From: Petunia secreta
Lineage: Eukaryota > Streptophyta > Magnoliopsida > Solanales > Solanaceae
Assembly: GCA_029990175.1 (NCBI GenBank)
Contig: JARKIP010000033.1
Location: forward strand, 22,489,001-22,553,000
DNA: 64,000 nucleotides
Reading direction: 5' to 3'
Shown: piece after piece, positions 42,543 to 57,190 of the stretch
Position numbering within the stretch: the first letter of the stretch is position 1
Layout: each line of letters starts with the position of its first letter
The notes under the pieces: model-generated
Told to the model about the DNA's origin: nothing
The model's database searches: none
The model's input: only the letters and a program-made list of their open reading frames with translations
Made by a program: the position numbers and the translations under genes

Positions 42543-43571
42543 TTAGAGGTTAGCCTTAGGAACCCAGACAAGCTTGGGTCCCTTCTTACGAGAGAATGGA
42601 CAAATCAAATCCTGTCTAGCCCATTTAGGTAGAACACTTCTTTTATTCTTGGCCTTTGCCTTGCTAACATTCATGCACCTTTGTTTGTAATGTCCAGTTT
42701 CACAACAAAAGGTACACAATATGTTGCAAGGCAACCCCACATACTTGCTCTTATGATTATATGGAGGCAACAGTTTCTTAAATCCTAACCCTTGTTTTCC
42801 CTTGTTTTGATTTTCAAGAACCCAGTTCATTGCCTCAGATAATATATTCCATTTAGTTAATCTGGTAAGCTCAAATTCAGATTTTTTACCCTTTTGACTT
42901 AAAATCCCGTTCTTTTCAGTTTCCTGATACAGAATCTTATTAGCCCTTTTCAGTTCATTTACAAGAAAGGTTTGAACTTCACTTATTACTTGCTTACCAT
43001 TTATACTCTCTTTTAACTGATTGAGTTCCAATTCTAGTTCAGTGATCTTAGAGTTTGACACAAGAATCTGCCCTTTTAAGATGGCATTGATTTCTTCTAG
43101 TTCAATGTTTTGTTCTAGAAGGCTCTTGTGCTTGGTTCTGAGATCACTTAACTCTTCAGTTAATTTATCTTTTTCAATTTTCTCCTTTTCATAACCCTCA
43201 ATCAAAGTGGCAGTGATTAGAATCAAATTTTCAGAAGAGTATGTGTGTAAATTTTTCTTAAGATCAGATAGACATACCTCTACCGAATGTGCAGTTTCAG
43301 TTCCATCAGTTGCCATAAGGGCAGAGTCCTTCTTTTGGTTGTCATCTGTGTACAACTCCTTCAGCTTTTCCCAAACTTCCTTGGCAGACTTGTATTCAAG
43401 TATCCTTGCTAGCACATCATTAGTTAGCCCTCTCCTCAGGTATAATTCAACCTTGTTATTTGCCTTTAGCCAATCTAGATCTTGAGGATCTAGTTCTTCT
43501 ACCTTCTTTGGCACCAGAACTCCATTTGATGCTATCTTCACAGGAACATGAGGTCCTCTCTTCACAATCAA
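42543..43571 (-). CDS. Copia element 2 partial GAG, coiled coil and CCHC frame
   Basis: The frame is open for 343 codons. Residues 1-80 are the second, partial GAG module ('LARILEYKSAKEVWEKLKEL'); about 95-260 are a Lys/Glu coiled coil ('HKSLLEQNIELEEINAILKG'); about 285-300 are the zinc knuckle CTFCCETGHYKQRC. The start shown is just the first Met: sequence upstream is cut off at 43590 by the truncation. It ends at a stop directly before protease, as in element 1 (stop at 5646). It is likely the nucleic-acid-binding end of GAG. Product formation is doubtful. Confidence 0.75.
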   Translation of the reverse strand: MIVKRGPHVPVKIASNGVLVPKKVEELDPQDLDWLKANNKVELYLRRGLTNDVLARILEYKSAKEVWEKLKELYTDDNQKKDSALMATDGTETAHSVEVCLSDLKKNLHTYSSENLILITATLIEGYEKEKIEKDKLTEELSDLRTKHKSLLEQNIELEEINAILKGQILVSNSKITELELELNQLKESINGKQVISEVQTFLVNELKRANKILYQETEKNGILSQKGKKSEFELTRLTKWNILSEAMNWVLENQNKGKQGLGFKKLLPPYNHKSKYVGLPCNILCTFCCETGHYKQRCMNVSKAKAKNKRSVLPKWARQDLICPFSRKKGPKLVWVPKANL

Positions 43572-43714
43572 CCAAAGACTATAATCAGACCGCTAAACTA
43601 TGTGCGCGTGATTTCTCGCCTATCATGAGTTTGACTTGCGCTCTAAAGCTGTCTTTTTGAGGAAGACCTTTGGAAGCCTTCGCCGGTAACCAAAGTGTAT
43701 CGTTCCCGCAACCA

Positions 43715-43790
43715 CTTTGGTACTCTACAGGCAAGATAGCCCAGATATATATTGATGAGATAGTGCGCCTACACGGGATACCATCATCCA
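43715..43790 (+). pseudogene. Short gypsy (chromovirus-like) integrase fragment
   Basis: The plus strand encodes 'GKIAQIYIDEIVRLHGIPSS', which matches the integrase region before the second catalytic Asp in Del/chromovirus elements. It spans only about 25 codons and lies at the truncated edge of copia element 2. Around it (43591-43714 and 43791-43885) open frames exist on both strands without other recognisable motifs. Confidence 0.65.
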
Positions 43791-44070
43791 TTATATTCCA
43801 TCCAGATCCCAATTCAATTTTCATAATTTCTTCATCTGTTTCTTCCAGCTCTGGCCTAATCAGATCTCTAACGGGCACTTTATAAAATTCTGTACTTCTT
43901 AGAATTACGGCACTTTTCTCGGAGCTACTACTTCTACTTGCAGACTTTGTTTCTCTTTCTTTTTAGCAAAAATTTTCTCACCTCTCTCTCTTTCTCTTCA
44001 TCTATCAAAAACACATTAGACAAGTTAACCTTTTGATCTTTAACATGTAATTCCAAAACATAATAAGCTA

Positions 44071-44690
44071 GCGTTTGTCCATAAAATTTGGCCCAAATAT
44101 TCCAAGTTTCGAGTTCAAATCAGCGTCTGTTTATGGAAATTTACAAAAATTTCAAGTTTTGCTTCAAATATTATTTCAAATCTCAAATTCTCCAAAAAGG
44201 TAGAATTTGGGAATTTCAAATGTTGATTCAAACTTTTTTAAATATAAAACTTGACCTATAAGTTTATATTTTGTTAAAAAAATCCATCTTAAAATGACTC
44301 ATGCACGACGTGAAGAGATTATCCATACCATATGAAATCATTATATTAAAGAATAGCTAGTTGTGATTTTTGTTGACTTTTTGAAAGTGGATCTTAGAAA
44401 TTTTTTGTATATTTGAAAGTTTGTAATAGCATCTAGTAATAATCTATTTATAAAAGGATAATGGAGATATATAGTTTATTAATGCAGCACCTTAGGATAG
44501 TCTGATATCTTGTTTATAAACTATAATTTTCTTATTTGGTAAGATTATATAAGTTTTGATAGTTTTCATAAAATTGAAGAGTTTTCATGTTTATGAGAAA
44601 AAATACAATTTAAGAAATTTAAGAAGTTCAAATTGTATGTCCAAACAAAATTTCAACTTCTCAAATCTCAAATCATGTCCAAACCGGGCC
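44071..44690 (+). mobile_element. MITE-like element
   Basis: The left end reads GCGTTTGTCCATAAAATTTG and the right end, reversed, GGCCCGGTTTGGACATGATTTG; they are imperfect inverted repeats. The interior is AT-rich with 'CAAATTTCAAAT'-type runs and no ORF. Plant hAT-type MITEs have 'GGCCCGTTTGGCCA' ends of this style. I could not define a target duplication, so the boundaries are approximate. Confidence 0.55.
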
Positions 44691-44699
44691 TTTAGAATC

Positions 44700-46898
44700 T
44701 TTACCTTCTTCAACTATTACTGTTAATTAAGCCAATCTGGATAGAGTAATATATAGTTCAATCTCTCTTACATATTACTAAGTCATTCTAGAGAGTTTTA
44801 TGTAATACTCTAGTCATTCAATTAACAATAATATACATTTAGTTACTACAATTATGGTTGTATATATTTTTTTTTTAGCATTTCAAATACCCCCAGAAGT
44901 TTATCCAATAAAAAAATATTTCTTTTTAGCATTTCCAAGTATTTTATTGTTATGATGTTTAATTACTATTTTATTTGAATTGTGCATTTACTATATTTAA
45001 ATATAGATAAATTGCACAATTTTAGATGTTAAAAAATAAACAGGCTTAATGTTTCAATGTTCAGATCCAATGACAGAATCTTAATATTCACATGTGTATT
45101 CAGATTTAGACGTCTTGATCAAATGAAAAAAAATGGCCCTAGGTGGAACCAAAGGAATATCAACATACTAATAGGCCGATTAGAATTGGTTAAGGACATC
45201 ACATGGAATTCTCAATTCTATAATGAATGGTGATTGTGTCAATTAAGGTGATATGATTTGAGACACGCAAGCAACACAGTATGAAATAGCGATAATAAAA
45301 AATAATAGTAAAGATAGAATTTGATTATAGTAATAAAAAATAATTTGAACATTTAAACAAGAAGAAAATTAATAGCCTCAGTCGCCAGAAGTCTCAAAAA
45401 ATTCCTGACGAGTCTCTAGGAACTCCATACAAATAGTTCATGGTGGGGCTAGCAATTTACCAAGAGTTCAAGCATATTCTAGTGACTATTGCTATATGTT
45501 AAATAATTCTCTTGCAGGGGTCAAAAGTGTTAGAATGATGTACCTGATGATTGCAAAACTGGGTCAGCTCTGCCACATTCCTTCGTAAGCCCTATGTCTC
45601 AGCCTGATTAATTATACATAGAAACCTACTGTGAAGATGAGAAATTAGAAACCTCAAGTCTCAGTTAGGAAGCATAGCTAACTCTTCTAAATGAACATGT
45701 AGTAGATGTTATAATGAAAAGAAAAAGAAAAGCAAGACTTCAATATACATTCATATATTAAGGTGGCTTTAAATACGAAAGTTGGACAAACTAACATATG
45801 TCCTATCGGCCCTATTATAGAATCCTTGCCTTTTATGGACCGAACTAAACGATTAACAACATTATATGAAATACATGTTCTCTATGCAATACGTTTAAAC
45901 ACGTTGTTAGTCTGATAACTTCTAAGACTAAAATAGGGGTACATAAAACAGTCAATTTCATAAAAAAAATTCATGCTTAAAATGGTCAGCATGTTTCACT
46001 ACAGCACCAAGTTGACAATATGATTGTATTTAACTGATTCTTCATGCCTAAACCTTGATTGCTAGGTAAAACAATTAACTTTAAATATTCGGATCGCAAT
46101 AAATAATCGAATATTGAAGAAAACAGTAAGATAGCGTTATACTGCTTGAATATCAGAGAAAGAAGTAGGTTTCTGACCGAATCTAACATAGCGAATACAA
46201 TAGGGTGAATGGGGTAATTATAGACAATACTTTACCCATCTCTAGTCCTAAAACAAAAATTTTACGTGAAGTCTTTGGTCTATCACAAGATGCAGTTACC
46301 CAATTTTTACCCTAGATAGTATTAGGGCTTATCCTAAGGCAGAAAAAAAAATAGAAATAAGTCTATCAGCTGCGTCCGTGCCTCTTGAGCGACCGAGGCT
46401 AAAGAAGCTGACGTGTCTTCTGGATCCTTAAGCGCATGTTGCCTTTTTGGACTTTTTTTTTCCGTCAGCTGGCCTTTTACTTCTGTAATTATAGGTCGCG
46501 TAATTTTACCCATGCAGTCAGCCCACCAACTTTCTAAGTGTTGACGTAAGTGCTTAGGTCTTTTAAACTTCCTAGAACAACGATTGAAGCTTTGTTCCCT
46601 GAACTGCTCCAAATCACTTCGTATCCACCATCATATTTACTTTTGACTGTTTCATATCTTCACCCTTATCTCCCTTTCTTCTCTGCCTATATTAAGGTTC
46701 CTGCCTTTGCCTTTTTTGCCATCCTTTTCCAAATATCACATCTTAAAAATAGTCTCAGCCTCATGTGAAATCTTGTTCTATTATATTTTAATGGTCATTC
46801 AGATCTATGATCTTACTGTCTTTGATCCTGACCCTTCAACCTTTTGATGTTTAATCATTCTTAGGGTGGGATGGTCTGCGAGAAAATTGAAAAGTAGG
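44700..46898 (+). other. Non-coding region with one unidentified ORF
   Basis: Mostly AT-rich with no recognisable element. A 92-codon minus-strand frame at 46612-46334 ('MEQFREQSFNRCSRKFKRPK' onward) has a basic start and ends in a hydrophobic run; I do not recognise it and it may be chance or a decayed fragment. No RNA gene was seen. Confidence 0.45.
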
Positions 46899-47648
46899 TG
46901 TTAGACTTGGTGCACCCTAAAGTGACACTGACACTGAGCGATTTTCGCTTGACGCAGATATAAACCAGGTTCAGTTAAACATGAAGAATAACACCAAAAA
47001 CTCAAGACTTTTACGTGGAAAAATCTTCTTGCTCAAGGGAGGAAAAACCCATGATCCAGATCTGGGTTTAAAAATATTCACTATCACACGAGCAAATTCA
47101 GGTTACAATTAATTACCTAAGACTACAACTCTTTCCCTAAGTTCATTCAAACTACACTCTAGTTCGAATGACCCACAACTTAAAGTCTCACAGTAGATCT
47201 TAACAAAATGCTTCAACAAGCAGAATTAGGTTTACAAATCAAGTACTTAAAATAAAAATAACTAGCTAAAACAATTAGCTATAATGTCTTCATTCTCAAT
47301 AAACTAGTGCAATGCAAGAAATTTGCAAAATATGTTCCATTTGAGTGAATGAGTAACTTGTACTTTTTTAAAAAAAAAGGTTTGTTTTATACTTTCAATG
47401 ATAGGGTTTCCATTAGTTTCCTGCCTCTATCGTGTGAATAGAAGAATCCTCCTTTGATCCAGCTCCTTATATTCCAATCCCTGAATAATTGGATTCATTC
47501 CATAAATGAAACTCCGATTCACTGCAGCTATCTATAAGTACACCCAGTGCTTATTGTTTCTCCTTGACATCTCATCAGTTGCACTTATCAGACTTGTTTC
47601 GAACTAGCACTCCTTAAGTTTGTCAATCATAAAAATCATGAGCCAACA
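46899..47648 (-). repeat. 3' LTR of copia element 3
   Basis: The 750-bp LTR starts TGTTGGCTCATGATTTTTATG at 47648 next to purine tract AAACAGGGGGAATT, and ends GTCTAACA at 46899. It shares the block TTTTACGTGGAAAA...CTTGCTCAAGGGA (about 47009-47040) with the LTRs of the other copia family. GTAGG (46894-46898) would be the target duplication; the partner is lost. Confidence 0.85.
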
Positions 47649-48052
47649 AATTCCCCCTGTTTGAAGAAACCCTATGTTGCTAAATAGCAGGAACACTGCA
47701 AACTTCGTTGGCACCAAGAGCTACTCACACCAGCAGTTAACTAAGCTAGCAAAATAATACAGAAAGCAAGAACAAGTGTAACAGAAGCAAATAGAAACAG
47801 GGTCGCAAAACACAACCATTAACAAAAGACATCAACACACTTCCCCCCTTTTAGCATCATCAAAAAGATAGTACAACTTCTAATTTTATCAGTTCCACAA
47901 GATTTTACAAGGGCCCAAAAGGTAACACAACAAAACATAATAGAGTTAAAGATACCAAGAAGTTTAAAAAAATATCCAGGATTCACACCTAGGTGAACCA
48001 AATAGTTTCAAAAGTAAAATAAATCACCAATAAAAAGGGAAAGCTAGATGAA

Positions 48053-50003
48053 ATGTTGCACAAGAGCAGCTATGTTCTTGGAATTATTCCTTCTTTCCAT
48101 CACCAAGGCAGCTTCCATTCTGTCATGCTGGATAGTGAGCCTAGCCACCTCTTGTTCCCTTACTTCCAGCTGCAACTTCAACCTTGTCACTTCATTTTGC
48201 AACTCACCAACGTAAGTGTTGAGACTCTCAAACTTCTAATCCTTGTCATCTTCTTCAGCATTTCTAGAGTTATCAACCTTCATAGCTTTCTTCCCTTTGT
48301 TTCTAGCCTTGATTGGTGTCTCATATTTGTAAAAATCATAGGAGGTCAAGAAGATCTTTCCAAAAAGATCTTTTTGCTTAGGAATGTAGCACTCATTCTC
48401 ACTAAGAGGAAAATTGAAGTGTCTAAACACTAGAGTCAGCAAGAACCCATAGGCAAGACTATGTCTTCCTGTTATTGGATCCATTATCCTTTCAATATGT
48501 TTGATCATCAGCTCAAGATAGCTGATAATAGACTCTCTCAAAAGCAAATCCACATAGGTCTGATCCAAAAAATATAGTCCGGTTCCTTCTCTCTATTCTT
48601 GGTAGTACGTTCCTAATCATAAACTCAAAGATTACTTGGTGAAAGGGTTCCATCTTTTTCTTCAACACTTTTCTAGCCTTTTCCAACTTCTGTAGCCTAG
48701 TGAACCTCTTAGTAACTGTCAGAGGCTTCACTCCATCAGGCATGAGAGGCCATATGTACTTTTCAGTAATCAATTGTAGGCTCAGTTACATCCACCAATA
48801 TACTCCCTCTCACTATATTCCTAGGCTCAAACCATGCCACCCTATCTACAGGTTCTTTTTTGGGCACTGGTTCATCCTCAAGAATCTGATCACTCTTAGA
48901 AGACTCCTCCTTATACTATTCCTGAAATTCCTTTCTTGTTTTCTTCAGGACCTCAGTAAGTTTTTCTACTTCCTGCCTAGTAGAAGCTCTGGTGGCAGGT
49001 TTTCTACCAGTGAAAGAAGGACCAGCCCTGTCAGATAACTTGCTGGCCATCTCACCAGCCTCCTTGTTTACTAATTCCTTTTGAACTGCTTTTCCCACAA
49101 CAGTTGCACTCATTCTCTCACCTGTTCCTCTCACCAATCTCCTATTTTTCTAAATTCTTTGGGTTTCAACATGACTACCCACATCCTCAGTCTGTCTCTT
49201 CTTAGTTCTTTTCTTCAACTGCACTTTCCCCTCACATTGTAACTCCTTCACCAGGTCAATAGGAGCAGCAGAGCTCCACCCTTTCAAGTTAATTATTTTG
49301 GGGCCAGCTAACAGGGAGGGAGTATCATACTTCTATGTTGAAGTATTCTCAACTTTAGTCTGCTTTTCACAACCATCATCCTCACCAAATCAAGACCAGA
49401 CAATTTTATCTTCTCCTGCTGTCTTAGGGTCCTCAGGTAAACCAAGTTAGCAGAGGAGCCCTTGACAGATTCTCCTGTTCCCTCTAACTCAGTTTTCGTC
49501 TTTCCCTCACTAATTTTAACATGTTAAGGATCAACAGGTTCAGAGTCGACAACCTTCTCAACAACTCCTACAACACTACTCTCCTACACTTTATATTTTT
49601 CAAGATTTTCTTTTGAGACAACTTTTTTTGCCTCATCAACTATAGGGGTTTAAACATGCTTATCTAGTCCCTCAACATTTGCAAGTTCACCTGTCATTTC
49701 ACCTATATGTTCTCCTACATTAGAAGCAACAATACTACCAATATTAGTGGGAGCTTTAGATTTTACCTCGGTATATAGTGGTTGTTCTTCTTGAAGTTGA
49801 ATAGATTCACCAACTCTTTCACTCAAGGAAGAACCTTGATGAGATAAATCACCTAGAATGTTCTTTCTTGCCTTACCAACCTTTCTTGCTATAGCGACTG
49901 TGCGCTTTCTCATTGTACGTTTCAGGGCGACAGAGATTTTGGGTTTGGGTGCAACTTGTTGAGGAGAGCTAGTGAGTTTGGATTATTGGCTGGGGGTTGT
50001 CAT
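48053..50003 (-). pseudogene. Extra ORF of copia element 3 (broken)
   Basis: An ATG at 50003 gives 'MTTPSQ', then a stop, then a basic region 'RKRTVAIARKVGKARKNILG' and a long low-complexity region. The conserved domain is at about 48780-48250: 'YIWPLMPDGVKPLTVTKRFT', 'MEPFHQVIFEFMIRNVLPR', 'IISYLELMIKHIERI', 'SLAYGFLLTLVFRHFNFPL'. It is homologous to the extra ORFs at 9063-10437 and 36003-38245. Stops and a frameshift near 48540 break it. Function unknown. Confidence 0.6.
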
Positions 50004-50092
50004 AGTACAGATAAAAAATCTAGGGTTGTCGCGATGAGATTGAAGAAGGTCTAATTAGGTTTTATTTATTTGAGAAGGATCTGTAGTGATTA

Positions 50093-50095
<3 letters not shown>

Positions 50096-50131
<36 letters not shown>
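50096..50131 (+). repeat. (GA)n microsatellite
   Basis: An uninterrupted GA run in the leader just upstream of the extra ORF of copia element 3. Confidence 0.95.
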
Positions 50132-50134
<3 letters not shown>

Positions 50135-50559
50135 TGGCTTTTTGTATAAAAGGAATAGGAGTTAGAAACCAAGTAGGATATGGAAAATTGACATGATTGA
50201 TGGGAAGAGGGAAAAGGGTAACTACTGCCACATGTCACATGAGTTCAAATTTAAACTTTTAATAGTGAACCAATTTGGAGCGCTTTTATCTCACAGTGGC
50301 ACAATTTTAAAAAAACTTTAAATTTTGTAACCCATGATTTAGTGCAAACCTGGTCAATTGTACGCTTGATTATCTTTCGCTTCTGTTAGTTTCACATCAA
50401 GGTTACCTTGTCAGAAAGGGTACAAATTAGCTTTCCTGAACAATTTCAATCAAGTACACAAACACACCTTTATAGTGCAAGGTTAGACTAGGGAATAACA
50501 ATAATATAATCTATAACTATAACAAACCTTAACTTAGCCAATCATGGGGGAGCATGTGT

Positions 50560-50745
50560 AAATAGATCTCATCCACGGAGGTTGGTCATCCCCAGTTCTA
50601 ACTTGTTCTTTTCAAAGTGCAACTTGTTCAATGCTTTGGTGATAATGTCAGCTATTTGCTCCTCAGTCCTGCAAAAATTAATAGATATTAGACCCTTTCT
50701 AGCATTATCTCTCAAGAAGTGGTGTCTGTTGTCAATGTGCTTGGT
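50560..50745 (-). pseudogene. RNase H C-terminal fragment of copia element 3
   Basis: The sequence parallels 39372-39560 of copia element 2 ('HHFLRDNA', 'TEEQIADIITKALNKL'-type end). It begins abruptly at the junction with gypsy integrase near 50746. Confidence 0.7.
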
Positions 50746-51452
50746 CCATTTTTATCAAATAGGTAGAAGTTGCATCGTACAAGTCAGTAATAAAGAAGGT
50801 GGTGTCAAACTTTGTCCGTGATAAGATGATCTGCCGATTTGGCAGCCCTGAATCCATCATCACTAGCAATGGGTCCAATCTCAACAGTGACCTAATGAAA
50901 GCAACCTGCGATGTTTTCAAGATCAAGCATCGCAACTCCACTGCATACAGACCTCAAATGAATGGTGCGGTCGAGGCAGCCAATAAGAACATCAAGAGGA
51001 TATTGCGCAAGATGACGGGAACTTCAAAGCAATGGCATGAGAATCTACCCTAAGCCCTGTTAGGGTATCGCACCACAATGAGAACATCAACATGGGCTAC
51101 TCCTTATTTGTTGGTGTGTCGCACCGAAGTAGTGATACCCGCAGAGGTCGAGATACCATCTTTGAGAATCATCCAAGAGACACAATTGAAAGATGACGAG
51201 TGGATCCCAAGAAGAATAGAGCAATTGGCCCTCATCGACGGCAAGAGATTGAATGCAATATGTCATGGGCAATTATATAAGTGGAGGATGGCCAAAGCAT
51301 TCAACAAAAAAGTTTGAGAGAGATTCTTTGAACCTGGGCAATTAGTTCTGAAGAAGATATTTCCGAATCGAGAAGAAGCAAAAGGCAAGTTTGCACCGAA
51401 TTGGCAAGGACCGTACATGGTTCACCGAGTTTTGAATGGAGGAGCATAGATA
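50746..51452 (+). pseudogene. Ogre-type integrase, split by an insertion
   Basis: Readable parts: 'YKSVIKKVVSNFVRDKMICR' (a Trp codon before it is now TAG), the second catalytic region 'ITSNGSNLNSDLM' (the usual Asp before Asn is Ser), and 'RPQMNGAVEAANKNIKRIL' with the catalytic Glu. Further 'LLGYRTTMRTSTWATPYLL' and 'FAPNWQGPYMVHRVLNGGA' lead to the C-terminus. Stops lie at 51051, about 51315 and about 51447. The last codons continue at 63125 ('AAMDGEVWPKPI') beyond the inserted element. The enzyme is dead through the missing Asp, stops and insertion. Confidence 0.85.
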
Positions 51453-51457
51453 CTGGC

Positions 51458-54459
<3,002 letters not shown>

Positions 54460-55679
54460 GCTGCCCCTCTTTACCCAAAAATGATGAAAGAGTTTTCAGG
54501 GTAAAGAAAGTTGACGTGAAAGCCAATTTTGTCACGATAAAGCCAAGACTCTGATTCCTGGGATCAAAATGCGAGGCTTATGGACATGGCCGAACTCCGG
54601 TTTCCGAGTTGCCTACATATCTCGGGCTGAAAGAGAATCTGGCCATATGTAGTTCGACGTGATTTGAAAATCAAAGACGAGATAATAACGACTACTCGAG
54701 CGCGGGGAAAGAGGCTTGTAATCGCCCAAGTTATGAAAATGTGGTTGACGACACACCCATAAAGAGGGATTTACATGGACATAGCTTCCACTGCACCTTG
54801 ATAACCGAGTCATCTTGTCTTCAATCTCAAACCTCAGACTCAGGGTTAACAAGAGACTTACCTCTAGGGTGGATGACTTATGCGGGTGCGATTCTTCAGG
54901 TCTTCGTTGACGAGTCTAGCTCATATCAACGATTGCCCCAGTTCATTGCTAAGAAAAGCTCCATGCTCCAAATGCTGCTGCGGTGCTGCTAAAAATCCTG
55001 TAATAATCTCAACAAGGGTAAGCGTGCAACTGCAAATAAACTGTAATAATTGGAATAAGAAATAAATAAAGTGATAACAAAAATTGTAAATGCGGGTGGT
55101 GATATCATCAAAAGTTCTTCCTTCAATAAACTGACAAGATACTCCGCCCGGAGAACCTTTAAGCTGATCCTTATTCTGAAACAGTAAAGCAAGACAATAA
55201 GTAAAGCAAGAACGAATTGTAAAATGCAAGGCTTTCATAAGATAAGTTGGCTAACGAGACATAATATCTCAAGTCGACTTGGCTAATCTATATCCTACGC
55301 AGGTAACATAACGTTCATTTATAAGGCGAACGAGCCCAAAACATTCAATTGTAAGGCGAATGAGCCCAAAACGTTCAATATAAGGTGAACGAGCCTAAAT
55401 TTGATAGCAGCCTGCAAAACAAAGTTGCAAATTGGATTAATTAAGGCAAGATGATGCAAAACAAATAAGCAAAACTGGGTCGTGTTGCTTGAATTAATAG
55501 TGCTGCAAAGCATTGAATGCCTTCAGTTCTTATTGAATCTGATGTTCAATTTCTGCAAATTTAAAGTAAATGCGTTAGAAAACGAGTGAATAATAAAGCA
55601 AAAGCTATAATGAAAAAAGGAAGAAATAGATTTGTGCTGCATATGCGACAAGGCGAATGATCTTTGAGAAACTGATGGT
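54460..55679 (+). other. Non-coding 5' interior of the LARD-like element
   Basis: It starts GCTGCCCCTCTTTACCC. Includes a 'GTTGCCTACATATCTCGGGC' block (54609-54628) and short 'AAGGCGAACGAGCCCAAAACGTTCAAT'-like repeats in three copies (about 55320-55400). No coding signal. Confidence 0.7.
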
Positions 55680-56337
55680 TGACGGTAGGAACAATAACAA
55701 AAGAGCCTTCAATTGCCTATGATAGGCTTCAGAATAATGCCTCCAATTGCTTATGGTAGGCTTCAAATGATAACAATGTCTTCACTTGCTCACGATAGAC
55801 TTGATAATAAGACCTCCGATTGCTTACGGTAGGATCAATAACAAAAGAGCCTTCAATTGCTTATGATAGACTTCAGAATAATGCCTCCAATTGCTTATGG
55901 TAGACTTCAATGCTAATGAAGTCTTCGCTTGCTCACGATAGACTTGATAATAAAACCTCCGATTGCTTACGGTAGGATCAATAACAAAAGAGCCTTCAAT
56001 TGCTTATGATAGGCTTCAGAATAATGCCTCCAATTGCTTATGGTAGGCTTCAATGCTAATGAAGTCTTCGCTTGCTCACGATAGATTTGATAATAAAACC
56101 CCTGATTGCTTACGGTAGGATCCATAACAAAAGAGCCTTCAACTGCTTATGATAGGCTTCCGAATAAGGCCTCCAATTGCTTATGGTAGGCTTCAATGCT
56201 AATGAAGTCTTCGCTTGCTCACGATAGACTTGATAATAAAACCCCCGATTGCTTACGGTAGGGTCAATAACAAAAGAGCCATTAATTGCTTATGATAGGC
56301 TTTAAAATAAGGCTTCCAATTGCTTATGGTAGGCATG
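55680..56337 (+). repeat. 143-bp tandem array, about 4.5 copies
   Basis: The landmark AATAACAAAAGAGCC recurs at 55693, 55837, 55980, 56123 (CATAAC variant) and 56266, giving periods of 144, 143, 143 and 143. Each unit holds smaller related modules (ATTGCTTATGGTAGGCTTC, TTGCTCACGATAGACTT), so the unit itself arose from a shorter repeat of about 35-45 bp. Confidence 0.92.
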
Positions 56338-56442
56338 ACGTAATTTGTAAGTAAAAGCTGCAATATCTTTGATAAATTGTCTTCCCATCCACTGGCGAAG
56401 CAATAAAGCAAATGCGAAGGCATAGTGCAAAGCATTTTCAAC

Positions 56443-57190
56443 AATCTTGACAAATCAACTGGCAAGCCGGTCGGGCATGAAGCAAGGAGGGTCTTGGGTT
56501 TTGATTGTCGAACAAATCAGCTGGCGAACCGATCCGGCACGAAGCAAGGAGGGTTTGGGGACTGACCTGTTAACCTGAAAAGTAAAACAAGACGTAATAC
56601 AAAGAAAATGCGAAGGCATAATTTAAAACAAGTGCAAAGCAATTTGGAAAATCTTGACAAATCAACTGGCAAGCCAGTCGGGCACACAGCAAGGACGGTC
56701 TTCGGGTTGATTGTCCAACAAATCAGCTGGCGAACCGGTCCGGCACAAAGCAAGGAGGGTCTCGGGACTGACCTGTTAACCTGAAAAGTAAAACAAGACG
56801 TAATACAAAGAAAATGCGAAGGCATAATTTAAAGCAAGTGCAAAGCAATTTGGACAATCTTGACAAATCAACTGGCAAGCCGGTCGGGCACACAGCAAGG
56901 AGGGTCTTGGGGTTGATTGTCCAACAAATCAACTGGCGAACCGGTCCGGCACAAAGCAAGGAAGGTCTCGGGACTGACCTGTTAACTTGAAAAGTAAAAC
57001 AAGACGTAATACAAAGAAAATGCAAAGGCATAATTTAAAGCAAGTGCGAAGCAATTTGAACAATCTTGACAAATCAACCGGCAAGCCGGTCGGGCACGCA
57101 GCAAGGAGGGTCTTGGGGTTGATTGTCGACAAATCAGCTGGCGATCCGGTCCGGCACAGAGCAAGGAGGGTCTCGGGGCTGACCTGTTAA
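56443..57190 (+). repeat. 206-bp tandem array, about 3.6 copies
   Basis: AATCTTGACAAATCAACTGG recurs at 56443, 56650, 56856 and 57062 (period 207, 206, 206). Each unit has two half-similar parts around GCAAGGAGGGTCT and CGGTC.GGCAC. The array begins about 100 bp after the 143-bp array. Confidence 0.92.

Larger units (their letters stand above)
34615..43590 (-). mobile_element. Copia LTR retrotransposon 2, 5'-truncated
   Basis: Same family as element 1, in reverse orientation. The 3' LTR is at 34615-35514, and coding sequence runs from 43571 down to about 36000. The 5' LTR and first GAG module are missing; the element breaks off at about 43590 inside the second GAG module. It keeps the full extra ORF that element 1 lost. 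Plastid DNA interrupts it at 38526-39085. The base string TTAGG (34610-34614) would be its target duplication, but the other copy is lost. Confidence 0.9.
46899..50745 (-). mobile_element. Copia LTR retrotransposon 3, 3' part
   Basis: A different but related copia family. On the minus strand: end of RNase H (50745-50560), leader, extra ORF (50003-48053), purine tract and 3' LTR (47648-46899). Everything upstream of the RNase H end is replaced by Ogre-type integrase in the opposite orientation, starting at about 50746. Confidence 0.8.

Noticed and set aside
56517..57031. Repeated minus-strand frames with 'CAGPVRQLICW'
   Set aside because: They shift by exactly 206 bp and are translations of the tandem array.
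55680..57190. CRISPR-like repeat arrays
   Set aside because: Units are 143 and 206 bp, contiguous, without unique spacers; this is eukaryotic tandem DNA.
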